64,000 nucleotides of DNA from Tannerellaceae bacterium (GCA_031280435.1 JAITGS010000046.1:16469-80468), one strand, 5' to 3'; shown: positions 25,830 through 34,827, numbered from the stretch's first letter. Made by a program: numbers and translations. The notes: generated by a model from the letters alone, not told the origin.

Positions 25830-28043
25830 ATGAAAACAGAAGATTTTTTTACAGCTGAAGAATACCTGCGCTTCAATGCCGCAGTTCGTTCGCTTTCACG
25901 CTCTCTTTTGGCATTTTTGAATAAGAAGGAGCTTAAAAAGTTGCAGCATTTGATTGCCGATGCTGCTGCTCGCGAGTGTTATAACCGCGATCGCAACGGC
26001 ATCAACGGCTTGTTGCGCAACTTGGAAACGGCTCGGATTGCAGCCGACGAAATGGGCCTCAAACGCGGCCCTCTGATTGCCCAAATGCTTTATCGCCCGG
26101 TGTTTAAGAAGATTCATACGACGGGCGATGTTGAAAAACTCTTTGATACCGATGCAGCTCAGCTTGTTGAGCGCCTGCTGCGCACATCTGAGCTTTATGC
26201 TCGCAATACTGCCGTCGATTCTGAAAATTTTCATCGTCTTTTATTCAGTTTTGCCGAAGATGTGCGCGTCATACTGCTAATGTTGGCCGATCGTCTCTAC
26301 ATGATGCGCGTGGGCAAGCAAATTGCTGATGACGAACAGCGCCTGCGTCTGGCTCGTGAAGCGTCCTACCTTTACGCGCCCCTTGCTCATCGCCTTGGCC
26401 TCTATGCCATCAAGGGAGAGCTCGAAGATCTTTCGCTCAAATATACCGATCCTCAGCAGTTTGCTTTCATAAAGGAGAAACTCAGCGAAACCAAGCAGTC
26501 GCGCGATGCATATATTGCTCGTTTTATCGCTCCGGTGAAGGAAAAACTCACGGAAGAAGGCTTTCTGTTCGACATAAAGGGCCGCACCAAGTCGATTCAT
26601 TCCATCAACAATAAACTAAGGAAGCAACAAACTGAATTTGAGAAGATATACGATCTTTTTGCCATTCGCGTAATCCTCGACATGCCCTTCGATTCTATCA
26701 ATAAAGAGCGCTCGGAATGCTGGCGGGCCTTTTCAATAATCACAAATATGTATCAACCTAATCCGAAACGTATGAAAGATTGGATCTCAATTCCGAAAAG
26801 CAACGGATACGAGAGCCTGCACACCACCGTGATGGGCCCTCGTGAGCAGTGGGTTGAGGTACAAATTCGCACGCGGCGAATGGACGAAATTGCTGAAAAA
26901 GGCTTAGCTGCACACTGGAAATATAAAGGCGTCAAAGAAGATTCCGGTCTCGACCAACTTCTTGCCAATGTTCGCCTGTCACTCGAAAACAAGGATACGG
27001 ATCCTTATGATCTTATGCAAAATTTCCGCATGGATTTGTATAGCGACGAGATTTATGTTTTCACTCCCAAAGGCGCCCTGCTCAAGCTCCCCAAAGGTGC
27101 AACCGTGCTCGATTTTGCCTTTGCCGTACATACCGAAGTTGGCTCGCGATGCGTATCGGCGAGGGTAAACGACCGCAATGTCCCCATTCGTCACGTATTG
27201 AACAATGGCGATACCGTGGCCGTCCAAACGCAACCCACTCAGTCGCCCAAACCCGGTTGGCTCTCGTTCGTTTCAACTTCAAAAGCACGGATAAAAATCA
27301 AACAAGCTCTGCGCGAAGACGCCGCCAAGAATGCCGAATATGGCAAAGAACTCCTCCAACGGCGATTCAAAAATCGCAAAATAGAGCTCAGCGAACCCAC
27401 TCTCATGCGCCTGATCAAAAAGAAAGGATACAAAACCGTGACGGATTTTTACCTCGATATTGCCGAAAGCAAACTGGATTCGGGACAGTTTATCGACGAA
27501 TATCTTGACTTCGATCGCAAAGAAAAGGAGTTCGACCAGGAAGTCATAAGCGCCGGAACCTTCACTCCCAGCATCGAAATGGAGGAAATGACCACGCGCC
27601 CCGACATACTCGTTATCGACAAAAATCTTACCGGCATTGAATATAAGCTCTCAAAATGCTGCAATCCCATATTTGGTGACGAGATTTTTGCTTTCGTATC
27701 TACGCAAGGCATCAAAATTCACCGTGTCAACTGTCCGAATGAGCACGAGATGCGTGAACGCTTCGGATACCGTATAGTCGAAGCCCGCTGGAGCGGTAAA
27801 GGCGCGAACGACTATGTTGTAGATCTACTCGTTCTGGGGCGTGACGATATTGGTATCGTTACGAACATAACCTCTGTGATTAGCAAGGAAAATGGGATTG
27901 CTTTGCGCACTATCCGGATAGACTCCGGCGACGGTTTTTTTCAGGGACATTTTGGCGTTATAGTAAAAGATTCACGCTCGCTGGCCACTTTGATAGGAAA
28001 AATTAAAGCCGTGAAAGGAGTTAGTGCGGTAACAAGACAGTGA
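25830..28043 (+). CDS. relA: RelA/SpoT-family ppGpp synthetase with inactive hydrolase domain
   Basis: The 737-residue product has the long RSH layout: HD-like hydrolase region, synthetase, TGS, helical, zinc-finger and ACT domains. The synthetase motifs are intact (GRTKSIHSINNK, FAIRVIL, PKSNGYESLHTTV near residue 324, EVQIRT). The TGS starts YVFTPKGALLKLPKG, and CCNPIFGDE belongs to the zinc-finger region. In the hydrolase region the HD and ED residues are gone: where bifunctional enzymes have LLHDVVEDT this protein has MLYRPVFKK (about residues 85-93). It should therefore make but not degrade (p)ppGpp, so a second, hydrolysing enzyme is expected elsewhere in the genome. It is monocistronic, with a promoter abutting the ATG. 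Confidence 0.92.
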   Translation: MKTEDFFTAEEYLRFNAAVRSLSRSLLAFLNKKELKKLQHLIADAAARECYNRDRNGINGLLRNLETARIAADEMGLKRGPLIAQMLYRPVFKKIHTTGDVEKLFDTDAAQLVERLLRTSELYARNTAVDSENFHRLLFSFAEDVRVILLMLADRLYMMRVGKQIADDEQRLRLAREASYLYAPLAHRLGLYAIKGELEDLSLKYTDPQQFAFIKEKLSETKQSRDAYIARFIAPVKEKLTEEGFLFDIKGRTKSIHSINNKLRKQQTEFEKIYDLFAIRVILDMPFDSINKERSECWRAFSIITNMYQPNPKRMKDWISIPKSNGYESLHTTVMGPREQWVEVQIRTRRMDEIAEKGLAAHWKYKGVKEDSGLDQLLANVRLSLENKDTDPYDLMQNFRMDLYSDEIYVFTPKGALLKLPKGATVLDFAFAVHTEVGSRCVSARVNDRNVPIRHVLNNGDTVAVQTQPTQSPKPGWLSFVSTSKARIKIKQALREDAAKNAEYGKELLQRRFKNRKIELSEPTLMRLIKKKGYKTVTDFYLDIAESKLDSGQFIDEYLDFDRKEKEFDQEVISAGTFTPSIEMEEMTTRPDILVIDKNLTGIEYKLSKCCNPIFGDEIFAFVSTQGIKIHRVNCPNEHEMRERFGYRIVEARWSGKGANDYVVDLLVLGRDDIGIVTNITSVISKENGIALRTIRIDSGDGFFQGHFGVIVKDSRSLATLIGKIKAVKGVSAVTRQ

Positions 28044-28081
28044 TATGTGAAAGATTTTCCCGGATAAAAGTAGAAACTAAT

Positions 28082-28121
28082 AAAAAAACAAAAGGGGAAC
28101 CGACATCACGTCGCCACCCCT
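28082..28121 (-). terminator. Terminator of the leftward sigma operon
   Basis: On the minus strand AGGGG...GAC...GTC...CCCCT form nested stems (28121-28093) followed by TTTTGTTTTTTTA. It lies 60 bases after the stop of the 28182 gene and opposes relA transcription. Confidence 0.5.
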
Positions 28122-28181
28122 CCCTTAACTTAAACGCCAAAACTAAATCTAAACAAAAAACACAAATAATGATAATATCTA

Positions 28182-28667
28182 TTATTCTTCTCTTTTATCA
28201 CCCCGTCTTCGTTCAGCTTGGTTACGCATATTCGAGTCTTCGTTTAGGAACTCACGTACAAATTTGAATTCGACTTCTTTATATCTATAAAGTTTTTCGG
28301 GCGACAAGACTTTCTTAAACTTATCATAATACTCTCTTTCCAATTCTGCCTCTTTAAGGCCCATCTTCAAACATTCGTCTATTACGAATATGTATTCATC
28401 ATCACTTGGATTGCTCTTTCTTCTAATATCTCTTGTTAATTTCCTACATCGTTGTCCGGCTTCAAATTTCTTTTCCTGCAACTCCTCAACCAGTGGTATA
28501 AACTGCTCAACTTCTCGTGGTGTAAGGCCCAACTCCGATGTGAAAAATGCTTTCCTTTTAATCAGAAAGGCTTCTTTATCAAATGCCTTTGAGCGGTCTT
28601 GAGCATTAAGCCCTAAAAGCGACACGACCATCAGCATTACAAAGGTAAGTATAAATTTATTATGCAT
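28182..28667 (-). CDS. Exported Spy/CpxP-like protein of a sigma-factor operon
   Basis: The 161-residue product has a signal peptide (MHNKFILTFVMLMVVSLLGLNAQ). A helical charged body follows, with the LTPREVEQFIPLVEELQ pattern that resembles the LTxxQ repeats of periplasmic Spy/CpxP stress proteins; the tail is very basic. In Bacteroidota such a gene is commonly third after an ECF sigma gene and a small membrane anti-sigma gene, which is the order here (29691 to 28182, leftward). It probably senses or buffers misfolded envelope proteins, by inference from position. Confidence 0.72.
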   Translation of the reverse strand: MHNKFILTFVMLMVVSLLGLNAQDRSKAFDKEAFLIKRKAFFTSELGLTPREVEQFIPLVEELQEKKFEAGQRCRKLTRDIRRKSNPSDDEYIFVIDECLKMGLKEAELEREYYDKFKKVLSPEKLYRYKEVEFKFVREFLNEDSNMRNQAERRRGDKREE

Positions 28668-28706
28668 ATTAATTCCAATTGCAAAAATATTCTAAAAATA
28701 AATCTG

Positions 28707-29096
28707 TCATTCAAGCTTTCCTAATTCCTCGGCCAGCAAATAGTTTGTGTATTGCGTCTCCAGATAGTCTAAATAATCGTCTCCATCCTCAGCGTCGTAC
28801 GTAGATGCCGATTTTTCAGGTGCTTCCGTGCTTACAATGTAATTGTCTTTGGCAACGCCATCGCCCGCTTCATTGCGATTGAGTACATCAAAAAATAATC
28901 CCAGCCCGGCAATAGCCGCAGCCAGATAGACCCAGGGCAAAATTCGATCTCTCCACGAAATCTTTGGAGGTTCTTCAAATGTCCTCTCCGGAAGCTGCTC
29001 AATCATATGCCGCGTGAAGTCTTCCATGTAGCCTTCAGGCATCCTGAACGGATTTTTGCCCTTTAATTGTTCCAAGGTTTTCATTCCCTTTTTCAT
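28707..29096 (-). CDS. Small single-pass membrane protein, putative anti-sigma factor
   Basis: The 129-residue protein has an N-terminal cytoplasmic region with NPFRMPEGYMEDFT, one membrane helix (ILPWVYLAAAIAGLGLFFDV, about residues 52-72) and an acidic outer tail (DAEDGDDYLDYLETQ). The NPFxxPEGYF-type opening is frequent in Bacteroidota proteins encoded right after ECF sigma genes. It lies 43 bases after the sigma gene stop, so sequestering that sigma is the likely role, not proven by a recognised anti-sigma fold. Confidence 0.68.
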   Translation of the reverse strand: MKKGMKTLEQLKGKNPFRMPEGYMEDFTRHMIEQLPERTFEEPPKISWRDRILPWVYLAAAIAGLGLFFDVLNRNEAGDGVAKDNYIVSTEAPEKSASTYDAEDGDDYLDYLETQYTNYLLAEELGKLE

Positions 29097-29139
29097 ATCT
29101 TAATTTATATTTGATTTGACACTATACATGTAGGAAGGT

Positions 29140-29691
29140 TTAAACTTCTTTTGCTAAAAACTCTTCCACTTTCTTTACCGCATGATGATAAGATGCCTTC
29201 AATGCTCCGACTGATGTGCCGAGTATCTCTGACATTTCGTCATACTTCATTTCGTCGTAATATTTCATGTTGAAAACAAGCCGCTGTTTATCAGGTAATC
29301 GGAGTATAGCTTTTTGCAGTTTGAGCTGCAACTCGTCGCCGTCAAAATACTCGTCGCTCTTTAGTTTCTCAAGTAAAAACACATCCGCATCATTCATCGA
29401 AACCTGGTGGGAGGCACGCTGGCGGTTTAAAAAGGTAATACATTCATTAATCGCAATCTTGTAAAGCCATGTCGACAACTTGGCGTCGCCCCGGAAATAT
29501 TCAATGTTCATCCACGCTTTCATAAAGGTATTTTGCAACAAGTCGTTTGCATCGTCATGGCTCAATACCATTTTCCGTATCTGCCAATACAATCTCTCGC
29601 TATACATGTTCACTACCTGGGCAAAAGCATTCCGAACAGTGGATGGCTCTCTCAATCGCTCTACAAGTTCATCTTCCGTGTATTGTTGCAT
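29140..29691 (-). CDS. ECF RNA polymerase sigma factor
   Basis: The 183-residue protein shows region 2 (DANDLLQNTFMKAWMNIEYF and STWLYKIAINECITFLNRQ) and region 4 (LPDKQRLVFNMKYYDEMKYDEMSEILGTSVGALKASYHHAV), diagnostic of sigma-70 ECF factors. It heads a three-gene leftward operon with the membrane and Spy-like proteins. It is divergent from a second ECF sigma at 30.4 kb, with tandem array D filling the shared 745-base upstream gap. Confidence 0.93.
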   Translation of the reverse strand: MQQYTEDELVERLREPSTVRNAFAQVVNMYSERLYWQIRKMVLSHDDANDLLQNTFMKAWMNIEYFRGDAKLSTWLYKIAINECITFLNRQRASHQVSMNDADVFLLEKLKSDEYFDGDELQLKLQKAILRLPDKQRLVFNMKYYDEMKYDEMSEILGTSVGALKASYHHAVKKVEEFLAKEV

Positions 29692-29797
29692 CTTTCATAT
29701 TTTGGCGTAAATATAGATATAAAATTCTGTTTGCGGCACATATTGCTGCTTGCCTCCCGGGGCAAACCTTAAGTTCGTAACGCATATCCCCGATTTC

Positions 29798-30215
29798 CGC
29801 AAGCCAAATCGATTTCATTTTTTAACGAATCAAATTTTCGCAAGCCAAATCGATTTCACTTTTGGGCAAATCAAATTTTCGCAAGCTAAATCGATTTCAT
29901 TTTTTAACGAATCAAATTTCCGCAAGCCAAATCGATTTCACTTTTGGGCAAATCGAATTTTCGCAAGCCAAATCGATTTCACTTTTGGGCAAATCAAATT
30001 TCCGCAAGCCAAATCGATTTCACTTTTGGGCAAATCGAATTTCCGCAAGCCAAATCGATTTCACTTTTGGGCAAATCAAATTTTCGCAAGCTAAATCGAT
30101 TTCACTTTTGGGCAAATCAAATTTCCGCAAGCCAAATCGATTTCACTTTGGGGCAAATCAAATTTCCGCAAGCTAAATCGATTTCACTTTTTAACGAATC
30201 AAATTTTCGCAGGCC
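29798..30215. repeat. Tandem array D, exact 41-base units, 10 copies
   Basis: CGCAAGC starts at 29798, 29839, 29880, 29921, 29962, 30003, 30044, 30085, 30126 and 30167 (30208 is the diverged CGCAGGCC), always 41 apart. Units contain AAATCGATTTCACTTTT or AAATCGATTTCATTTTT, then either GGGCAAATC or AACGAATC, so two sub-types are mixed. The array sits between two divergent sigma genes. A 41-base period cannot keep a reading frame, so the Phe/Lys-rich ORFs through it are artefacts. Confidence 0.97.
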
Positions 30216-30270
30216 AATATGCTATCCGTTATTCTTGGACAGACCTGGCGGCAAAGGCCCGGTTACATCT

Positions 30271-30299
30271 TTTGTATCAGCACAAATACGCTAAATTTG
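30271..30299 (+). promoter_or_regulatory. Possible promoter of the rightward sigma gene
   Basis: TAAATTTG at 30292-30299 matches the -7 consensus; TTTG at 30271-30274 is 17 bases upstream, slightly close. The predicted leader before the start codon at 30437 is about 130 bases. Confidence 0.45.
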
Positions 30300-30436
30300 T
30301 AATGCATCCACAGACGCGAGACTTGTTTGAACGGCCGACTTCGGCAAATGATTATTGAGACCGGTGCAGCGTTTTGGTTGGGACAAGCATCAATTATGCG
30401 AGAAGCTTCAGATTGTGCAAGCAATTAATCCGCCGA

Positions 30437-30964
30437 ATGAACGAGCAACAACTGATAGACGGTTGCAAAAGAAATGACCGTCTGGCTCAAAAAGAGCTCT
30501 ACGATAAATACTCACGCAAAATGATGGGGGTTTGTCTGCGTTACGTTAGCGACAGAGAAACCGCTCGGGATATATTGCAGGAGGGATTCGTCAAATTGTT
30601 TACAAATGTAGATTCGTATCTGCAGGAAGGCCCGTTTGAAGCATGGATGCGAAAGGTGTTTGTTAACTCGGCCCTGGAATATTTGCGCAAGATGGACATA
30701 CTGAAAGAAGCTATATCTTTGGATCAAGCGCCTGAGGCCTCGAGCTCCTTCCATTCGGTCTTGACCGAACTAAGCGCTCAGGAACTATTAGCTATGGTGC
30801 AAGAACTGCCGGCCGGATTTCGTACGGTTTTTAACCTTTTTGCGATTGAGGGCTATTCTCACAAAGAGATAGGAGAAATGCTGGGAATTACGGAAAGCAC
30901 GTCACGTTCGCAGTACACTCGAGCAAGGCAATTATTGCAAAAGAAAATTGGGAAACTCTTATAA
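30437..30964 (+). CDS. ECF RNA polymerase sigma factor
   Basis: The start at 30437 (MNEQQLIDGCKRND) is chosen over the track start because it matches the usual opening of these sigma factors. The 175-residue product has region 2 (RYVSDRETARDILQEGFVKLF) and region 4 (LPAGFRTVFNLFAIEGYSHKEIGEMLGI, then SRSQYTRARQLLQKKI). It is close to the Bacteroidota ECF type linked to proteins with an N-terminal anti-sigma-like segment and a C-terminal beta-barrel, which is what the next gene encodes after 10 bases. Confidence 0.93.
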   Translation: MNEQQLIDGCKRNDRLAQKELYDKYSRKMMGVCLRYVSDRETARDILQEGFVKLFTNVDSYLQEGPFEAWMRKVFVNSALEYLRKMDILKEAISLDQAPEASSSFHSVLTELSAQELLAMVQELPAGFRTVFNLFAIEGYSHKEIGEMLGITESTSRSQYTRARQLLQKKIGKLL

Positions 30965-30974
30965 GAACTACATA

Positions 30975-32201
30975 ATGAATAAAGACATAGACTCGTTTGA
31001 ACATTTGTTCAGAACTAAACTTAAAAACCTGGAAGCCGACACCTCGACGGAGGATTGGGAGCTTATTGCTGCAAAACTGACCAAAAACAAACGTCTTAAA
31101 ACATGGCAAAGATGGCGCTATGCCGCCGCTGTCATACTTATATTATTGACTGTCGGAGGAGGATGGTACTGGTCGAACCGTGTGGTCGAGCAAGATTTCA
31201 GCGTTGACAAATCCAATGGGGAATACACTCCCTACGCTCAGCCGGATATAGACAAACACGAGGATGTCTCAACTGATGACACGGACGGACAGAGCACAAC
31301 CTACGGTAATTTAGCGAAGCACATAAAATCCGCCCCTTCAATTAAAGTTGCTTTGAAGCAAATTGAGGAGGCAAATTTATCCGCAGATATAAACAGCCGC
31401 GAGCTCGCAATGAAAATAGAGCCTATGCCTGTTCCGCCTGCATATTCGCCTGTGGGTTTGCTCATTGCCGACGCCGCTGTGGCAGCCGTTGGAGTTGCGA
31501 ATATCAAAGGCAAGAAAGCGGCGCGGACGGCTCAGAAAAAATGGACGTTCGGAACAGGCTTCGGAGGAATTAACGGCGGGACTACCAACTTGGCCCCCAC
31601 CTATCTGTTGCGAAGCAGCTCCATCGAAGACCGCGACTTGATGAAGCTGAATGCGCCCGTCAATTTCAATGCGGGAACCCCTCCCCAAACTAAAATAGAC
31701 CACAAGATTCCTCTCTCTTTCGGATTTTCGATCAACAGAAACCTCAACGACAGATGGGCGCTTTCAACCGGACTGGTGTACACATTGCTCAGATCGGAAT
31801 GGGAAACCGAGGGCGAATACAGCACCCAAACCAAACAACATCTGCATTTCGCCGGAATACCGCTGGCTGTAACATATAAAATCGCCGAATGGAACAAGCT
31901 CACCTGGTACGCATCTGCGGGGGGTATGGGAGAGCTCAACTTTGCCGGGCAGGAAAAAGCAAGCCTCTACGCCGGCGACGACAAACCCTTGCAAACCAAT
32001 AACACATCCGTGCGCATGAAAGAACTGCAATGGTCGCTTAATGCGCGAACCGGACTGAACTATCCGTTGATGAAATATATAGGAGTGTTTGCAGAAGCGG
32101 GAGTTTCGTATCATTTCGACAACGGGAGCAGCATAGAGACCGTTTACAGCCAAAAGCCCTGGAACCTCAGTCCGCTGCTCGGAATACGAATAGGATTTTA
32201 A
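30975..32201 (+). CDS. Membrane protein with anti-sigma-like N terminus and outer-membrane beta-barrel-like C terminus
   Basis: Starting at 30975 (MNKDIDSFEHLFRTKLKN), the 408-residue product has an N-terminal cytoplasmic region, one membrane helix (YAAAVILILLTVGGGWYW) and a long linker. The C-terminal half is rich in alternating strands (GTGFGGINGG, LSFGFSINRNLNDRWALSTGLVYT, IGVFAEAGVSYHF) and ends in LLGIRIGF with a terminal Phe, as in outer-membrane barrels. This fusion type is common after ECF sigma genes in Bacteroidota. It may couple an envelope state to the sigma factor; how one chain spans both membranes is unclear. Confidence 0.75.
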   Translation: MNKDIDSFEHLFRTKLKNLEADTSTEDWELIAAKLTKNKRLKTWQRWRYAAAVILILLTVGGGWYWSNRVVEQDFSVDKSNGEYTPYAQPDIDKHEDVSTDDTDGQSTTYGNLAKHIKSAPSIKVALKQIEEANLSADINSRELAMKIEPMPVPPAYSPVGLLIADAAVAAVGVANIKGKKAARTAQKKWTFGTGFGGINGGTTNLAPTYLLRSSSIEDRDLMKLNAPVNFNAGTPPQTKIDHKIPLSFGFSINRNLNDRWALSTGLVYTLLRSEWETEGEYSTQTKQHLHFAGIPLAVTYKIAEWNKLTWYASAGGMGELNFAGQEKASLYAGDDKPLQTNNTSVRMKELQWSLNARTGLNYPLMKYIGVFAEAGVSYHFDNGSSIETVYSQKPWNLSPLLGIRIGF

Positions 32202-32240
32202 TATTATTATGTAATTATATAAATAAACTTTTTTGACTAT

Positions 32241-33041
32241 ATGAAAAATCTTCTTTTGAGCGGATGTATTGCCGCAAGTTTACTTTTACTGACTTCGTGT
32301 TTGGGCGGAGGATCGGAAATTCATACTGCTTCCGGAATGCCGGGCGTAATCAAATTAGATGCAAAGAGCGGGAAAATGCTGATCGACGCGCCCTATTTTG
32401 CTCCTTATGGCTTCTATGCTGCCGGATTAAGCGGCTCAGGCTTTTTCCCGGACGACTGTGTCCTTTTTTCCTTCTCGGTTGACTTGGGAGATCCCGAAAA
32501 TGCTGATGTCGCAACCAAGGAATATTATACCGGAACCATTGCCGAAGTGGCATCGGTAGACAAGTACAATTGCCTCGGATATAAGCTGGATACAACCGTA
32601 CTGCTCGACAATGAGCAAAAAATCGCTTATGCCGTCGACGCCAACTATGGCAGCAATGGAGGTTATGCTATTCTCATTTCCAATAAGCTATTCCTCTTTT
32701 CGGATATTACGATGATGAGCGACCAGCAAAATCAGTGGATACTTTACTGCGATGCTTCGAACTTGGAGCCCGTAAAGGATTCGTCGACCGGGCTTAATGC
32801 ATACATGTTCTACCTGCGTTCCACTTTGTCCAGAGAAGGAAAGGCTCCGGAGAAAAACAATATTGTTGTGAATGCTTTCGAGATGGGCAATATCCTGGAT
32901 CTAATTCAGAATCGTGAGAAGCAAGGCTCGCAAAGCGAGGCCATACTGCGCATTAACTTTGTAAAAGATATAAAAGACGAAGGAGAAACGCTGGTGTGGG
33001 ACAAATCCGACTTGAGAATAGTTATAGCTCGCGAGTCATAG
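32241..33041 (+). CDS. Lipoprotein of unknown function, NigD-like
   Basis: The 266-residue protein has a lipoprotein signal (LLLSGCIAASLLLLTSC) with a lipobox LTSC at about residue 22, so it is probably anchored in an outer membrane leaflet. The rest is beta-rich with no recognised catalytic motif; length and layout recall NigD-type Bacteroidota lipoproteins. It follows the barrel-fusion gene by 39 bases, has a terminator after it and is probably part of the same sigma-led transcript. Confidence 0.65.
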   Translation: MKNLLLSGCIAASLLLLTSCLGGGSEIHTASGMPGVIKLDAKSGKMLIDAPYFAPYGFYAAGLSGSGFFPDDCVLFSFSVDLGDPENADVATKEYYTGTIAEVASVDKYNCLGYKLDTTVLLDNEQKIAYAVDANYGSNGGYAILISNKLFLFSDITMMSDQQNQWILYCDASNLEPVKDSSTGLNAYMFYLRSTLSREGKAPEKNNIVVNAFEMGNILDLIQNREKQGSQSEAILRINFVKDIKDEGETLVWDKSDLRIVIARES

Positions 33042-33091
33042 CCGGCAGATTAGCAGTTACCGTTACAAAGTTTGTGATTTTGGTTCTTAGG

Positions 33092-33129
33092 ACTCCCGGA
33101 GGCTACGGTTTTCGGGAGTTTTCATTTTT
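33092..33129 (+). terminator. Intrinsic terminator after the lipoprotein gene
   Basis: ACTCCCG and CGGGAGT form a perfect 7-base-pair stem around a 14-base loop, followed by TTTCATTTTT. It ends the rightward sigma operon against the oncoming M48 protease gene. Confidence 0.75.
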
Positions 33130-33139
33130 ACCGGCGGAA

Positions 33140-34120
33140 TCAGAATTGCTCCAGGATGGCTATTCGTTTTGCTATCGGAGGATGCGTTGAGAACAGCCCG
33201 AAGAGGTTGCCGCTTCGCAGTGAGGCATCTTTCGGATCCTCTATGAAAAGCTGGGCTACGTCTTTTCGCTCTATGGCTTCCACAAGCGGGTCGCTTGCTA
33301 TTTTGCGCAGCGCCGAGGCGAGGGCCCAGGGGCGGCGGGTCATTTGCGCGGCGCCGGCGTCGGCCAGGTATTCGCGCTGCTTGGATATGGCAAATCGCAT
33401 GAGGGAGGCAAACAAATATCCTATGGCTGCAACAATGGCTACGATGAGAATGATAAAAAAGATGCCTCCGCCGTTATTCTTCTTCCGCCCGCCGCCGCCC
33501 AGAGGCATGTGCCGCAATATCCTGAAGCCGCTTTGCGCCAAGACGCTCAGGATGCCGACGAACACTATGGAGATGATCAGCACCCGGACGTCGCGGTTGC
33601 GTATGTGAGTCAGTTCGTGGGCGATGACGGCTTCGAGCTCCTCGTCGTCGAGCTTGCTGATGATGCCCGTCGTGAGGGTAACGGAATAGGTTCGGTTATT
33701 GATTCCGCCGGCAAAGGCATTGAGCGAATCGTCGTTGATAACGTTAACGGCCGGCATGCTCATTCCCTGGCTCATGCATAAGTTTTCCACCAGATTATAC
33801 ACTCTTTTGTTCTCCCTCCTCTCAAGCGGTTGCGAGCCTGTGGCGTGACTGATGATGGCCGTGTGGGAAAACCAGGCGATGACGAACCAAAGCGCCACGC
33901 CGCCGAGGACGTATGGCAGGACGGTGACGAACAGCAGGTTGATCGTTTGACCGGAATACGCGCTCTGCTCCTCGTCGTTCGACATCCAGGCGGTGCTGTT
34001 AGCAAGCAGAAAGCAGGCCAGATAAACCAGCCCGGCCATGAGGCAGGGGAAGAGGACGAGCAAACAGAGGGAACGCATGTTATTGCGCTGCCTCTGCTTT
34101 TGTATTCCGACGTATTCCAT
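33140..34120 (-). CDS. M48-family membrane metalloprotease, HtpX-like
   Basis: The 326-residue protein has the zinc motif HELTHIRNRD near residue 167 and several membrane helices: two near the N terminus (LLVLFPCLMAGLVYLACFLL and a second), two after the catalytic helix. A later glutamate in REYLADAGA supplies the third ligand. This is the HtpX/M48B pattern: an inner-membrane quality-control protease with a cytoplasmic active site. It begins three bases after the lemA stop, a pairing seen in many bacteria. Confidence 0.92.
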   Translation of the reverse strand: MEYVGIQKQRQRNNMRSLCLLVLFPCLMAGLVYLACFLLANSTAWMSNDEEQSAYSGQTINLLFVTVLPYVLGGVALWFVIAWFSHTAIISHATGSQPLERRENKRVYNLVENLCMSQGMSMPAVNVINDDSLNAFAGGINNRTYSVTLTTGIISKLDDEELEAVIAHELTHIRNRDVRVLIISIVFVGILSVLAQSGFRILRHMPLGGGGRKKNNGGGIFFIILIVAIVAAIGYLFASLMRFAISKQREYLADAGAAQMTRRPWALASALRKIASDPLVEAIERKDVAQLFIEDPKDASLRSGNLFGLFSTHPPIAKRIAILEQF

Positions 34121-34123
34121 GCT

Positions 34124-34684
34124 TCAGAAGCGGATTTGAGGAGCCTGGTCGAGCGTAGCGCGCTGCTGGTCGCCAAGGTCGAACATCATCTCGCGCCTGA
34201 AATTGAACATACCTGCGATGATATTCGATGGAAAGGTCTGCACGGCATTGTTATATTCCCGCGTTGCGGAATTGAAATATCGCCTGACGGCCGAGAGCTT
34301 GTTCTCAAGGTCGGCAATCTCTTCCTGGAGCTGCATGAAGTTCTGGTTGGCCTTCAAGTCCGGATAAGCCTCGACGGTGATTCTCATGCCGGCAAGGGCC
34401 GATGAGAGTGCGTTTTCGGCAACGATCTTGTCGTCTATTGTGCGTGCGTTGACAGCTCCGTTGCGGGCGCTGATCACTCTGTCCAGCGTTTCTTTCTCGT
34501 GGGCGGCATAGCCCTTGACGGTTTCAACAAGTTGCGGAACCAGGTCATGCCTTTGCTTTAGCTGAACGTCAATGTCGGCAAAGGCATTCTCACGGTTGTT
34601 TCTTAGTTTAACGAGCGAATTGTACATGGATGCGATAATCAATGCCAATACAATTACAATTCCGAGGATGATTAATAGTGTCAT
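34124..34684 (-). CDS. lemA: LemA family protein
   Basis: The 186-residue product has an N-terminal membrane helix (LLIILGIVIVLALIIASMY) followed by the family signature NSLVKLRNNRENAFADIDVQ and QRHDLVPQLVETVKGYAAHE, then helical coiled-coil regions. LemA proteins are membrane-anchored with helical hairpins; function remains poorly defined. It is upstream of and coupled to the M48 protease gene. Confidence 0.94.
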   Translation of the reverse strand: MTLLIILGIVIVLALIIASMYNSLVKLRNNRENAFADIDVQLKQRHDLVPQLVETVKGYAAHEKETLDRVISARNGAVNARTIDDKIVAENALSSALAGMRITVEAYPDLKANQNFMQLQEEIADLENKLSAVRRYFNSATREYNNAVQTFPSNIIAGMFNFRREMMFDLGDQQRATLDQAPQIRF

Positions 34685-34716
34685 TTGATAATGTGTTTAA
34701 AAGTTATTTTGCGTGG

Positions 34717-34745
34717 CAAATATAATGAATTTATTATCCTGCAAA
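34717..34745 (-). promoter_or_regulatory. Promoter of lemA and the M48 protease gene
   Basis: On the minus strand TATATTTG (34724-34717) matches TAnnTTTG, with TTTG (34745-34742) 17 bases upstream. The leader before the lemA start is about 27 bases. Confidence 0.5.
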
Positions 34746-34788
34746 AGGCCGCACTGCGAGCTGATGCGGCTTAGGGCCGCCTTTTTCG

Positions 34789-34796
34789 TATTTTTG
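34789..34796 (+). promoter_or_regulatory. -7 element of the glycan-locus glycosyltransferase gene
   Basis: TATTTTTG matches the -7 consensus 32 bases before the start codon at 34828. A -33 element is not clear; the upstream stretch is G+C-rich. Confidence 0.4.
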
Positions 34797-34827
34797 CTTT
34801 CGTCAAATTATAATATATATATAATGT

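Noticed and set aside
29750-30294. Three overlapping ORFs of 104-116 residues between the sigma genes
   Set aside because: Array D has an exact 41-base unit, so every frame is open in turn; no conserved start or promoter supports any of them.
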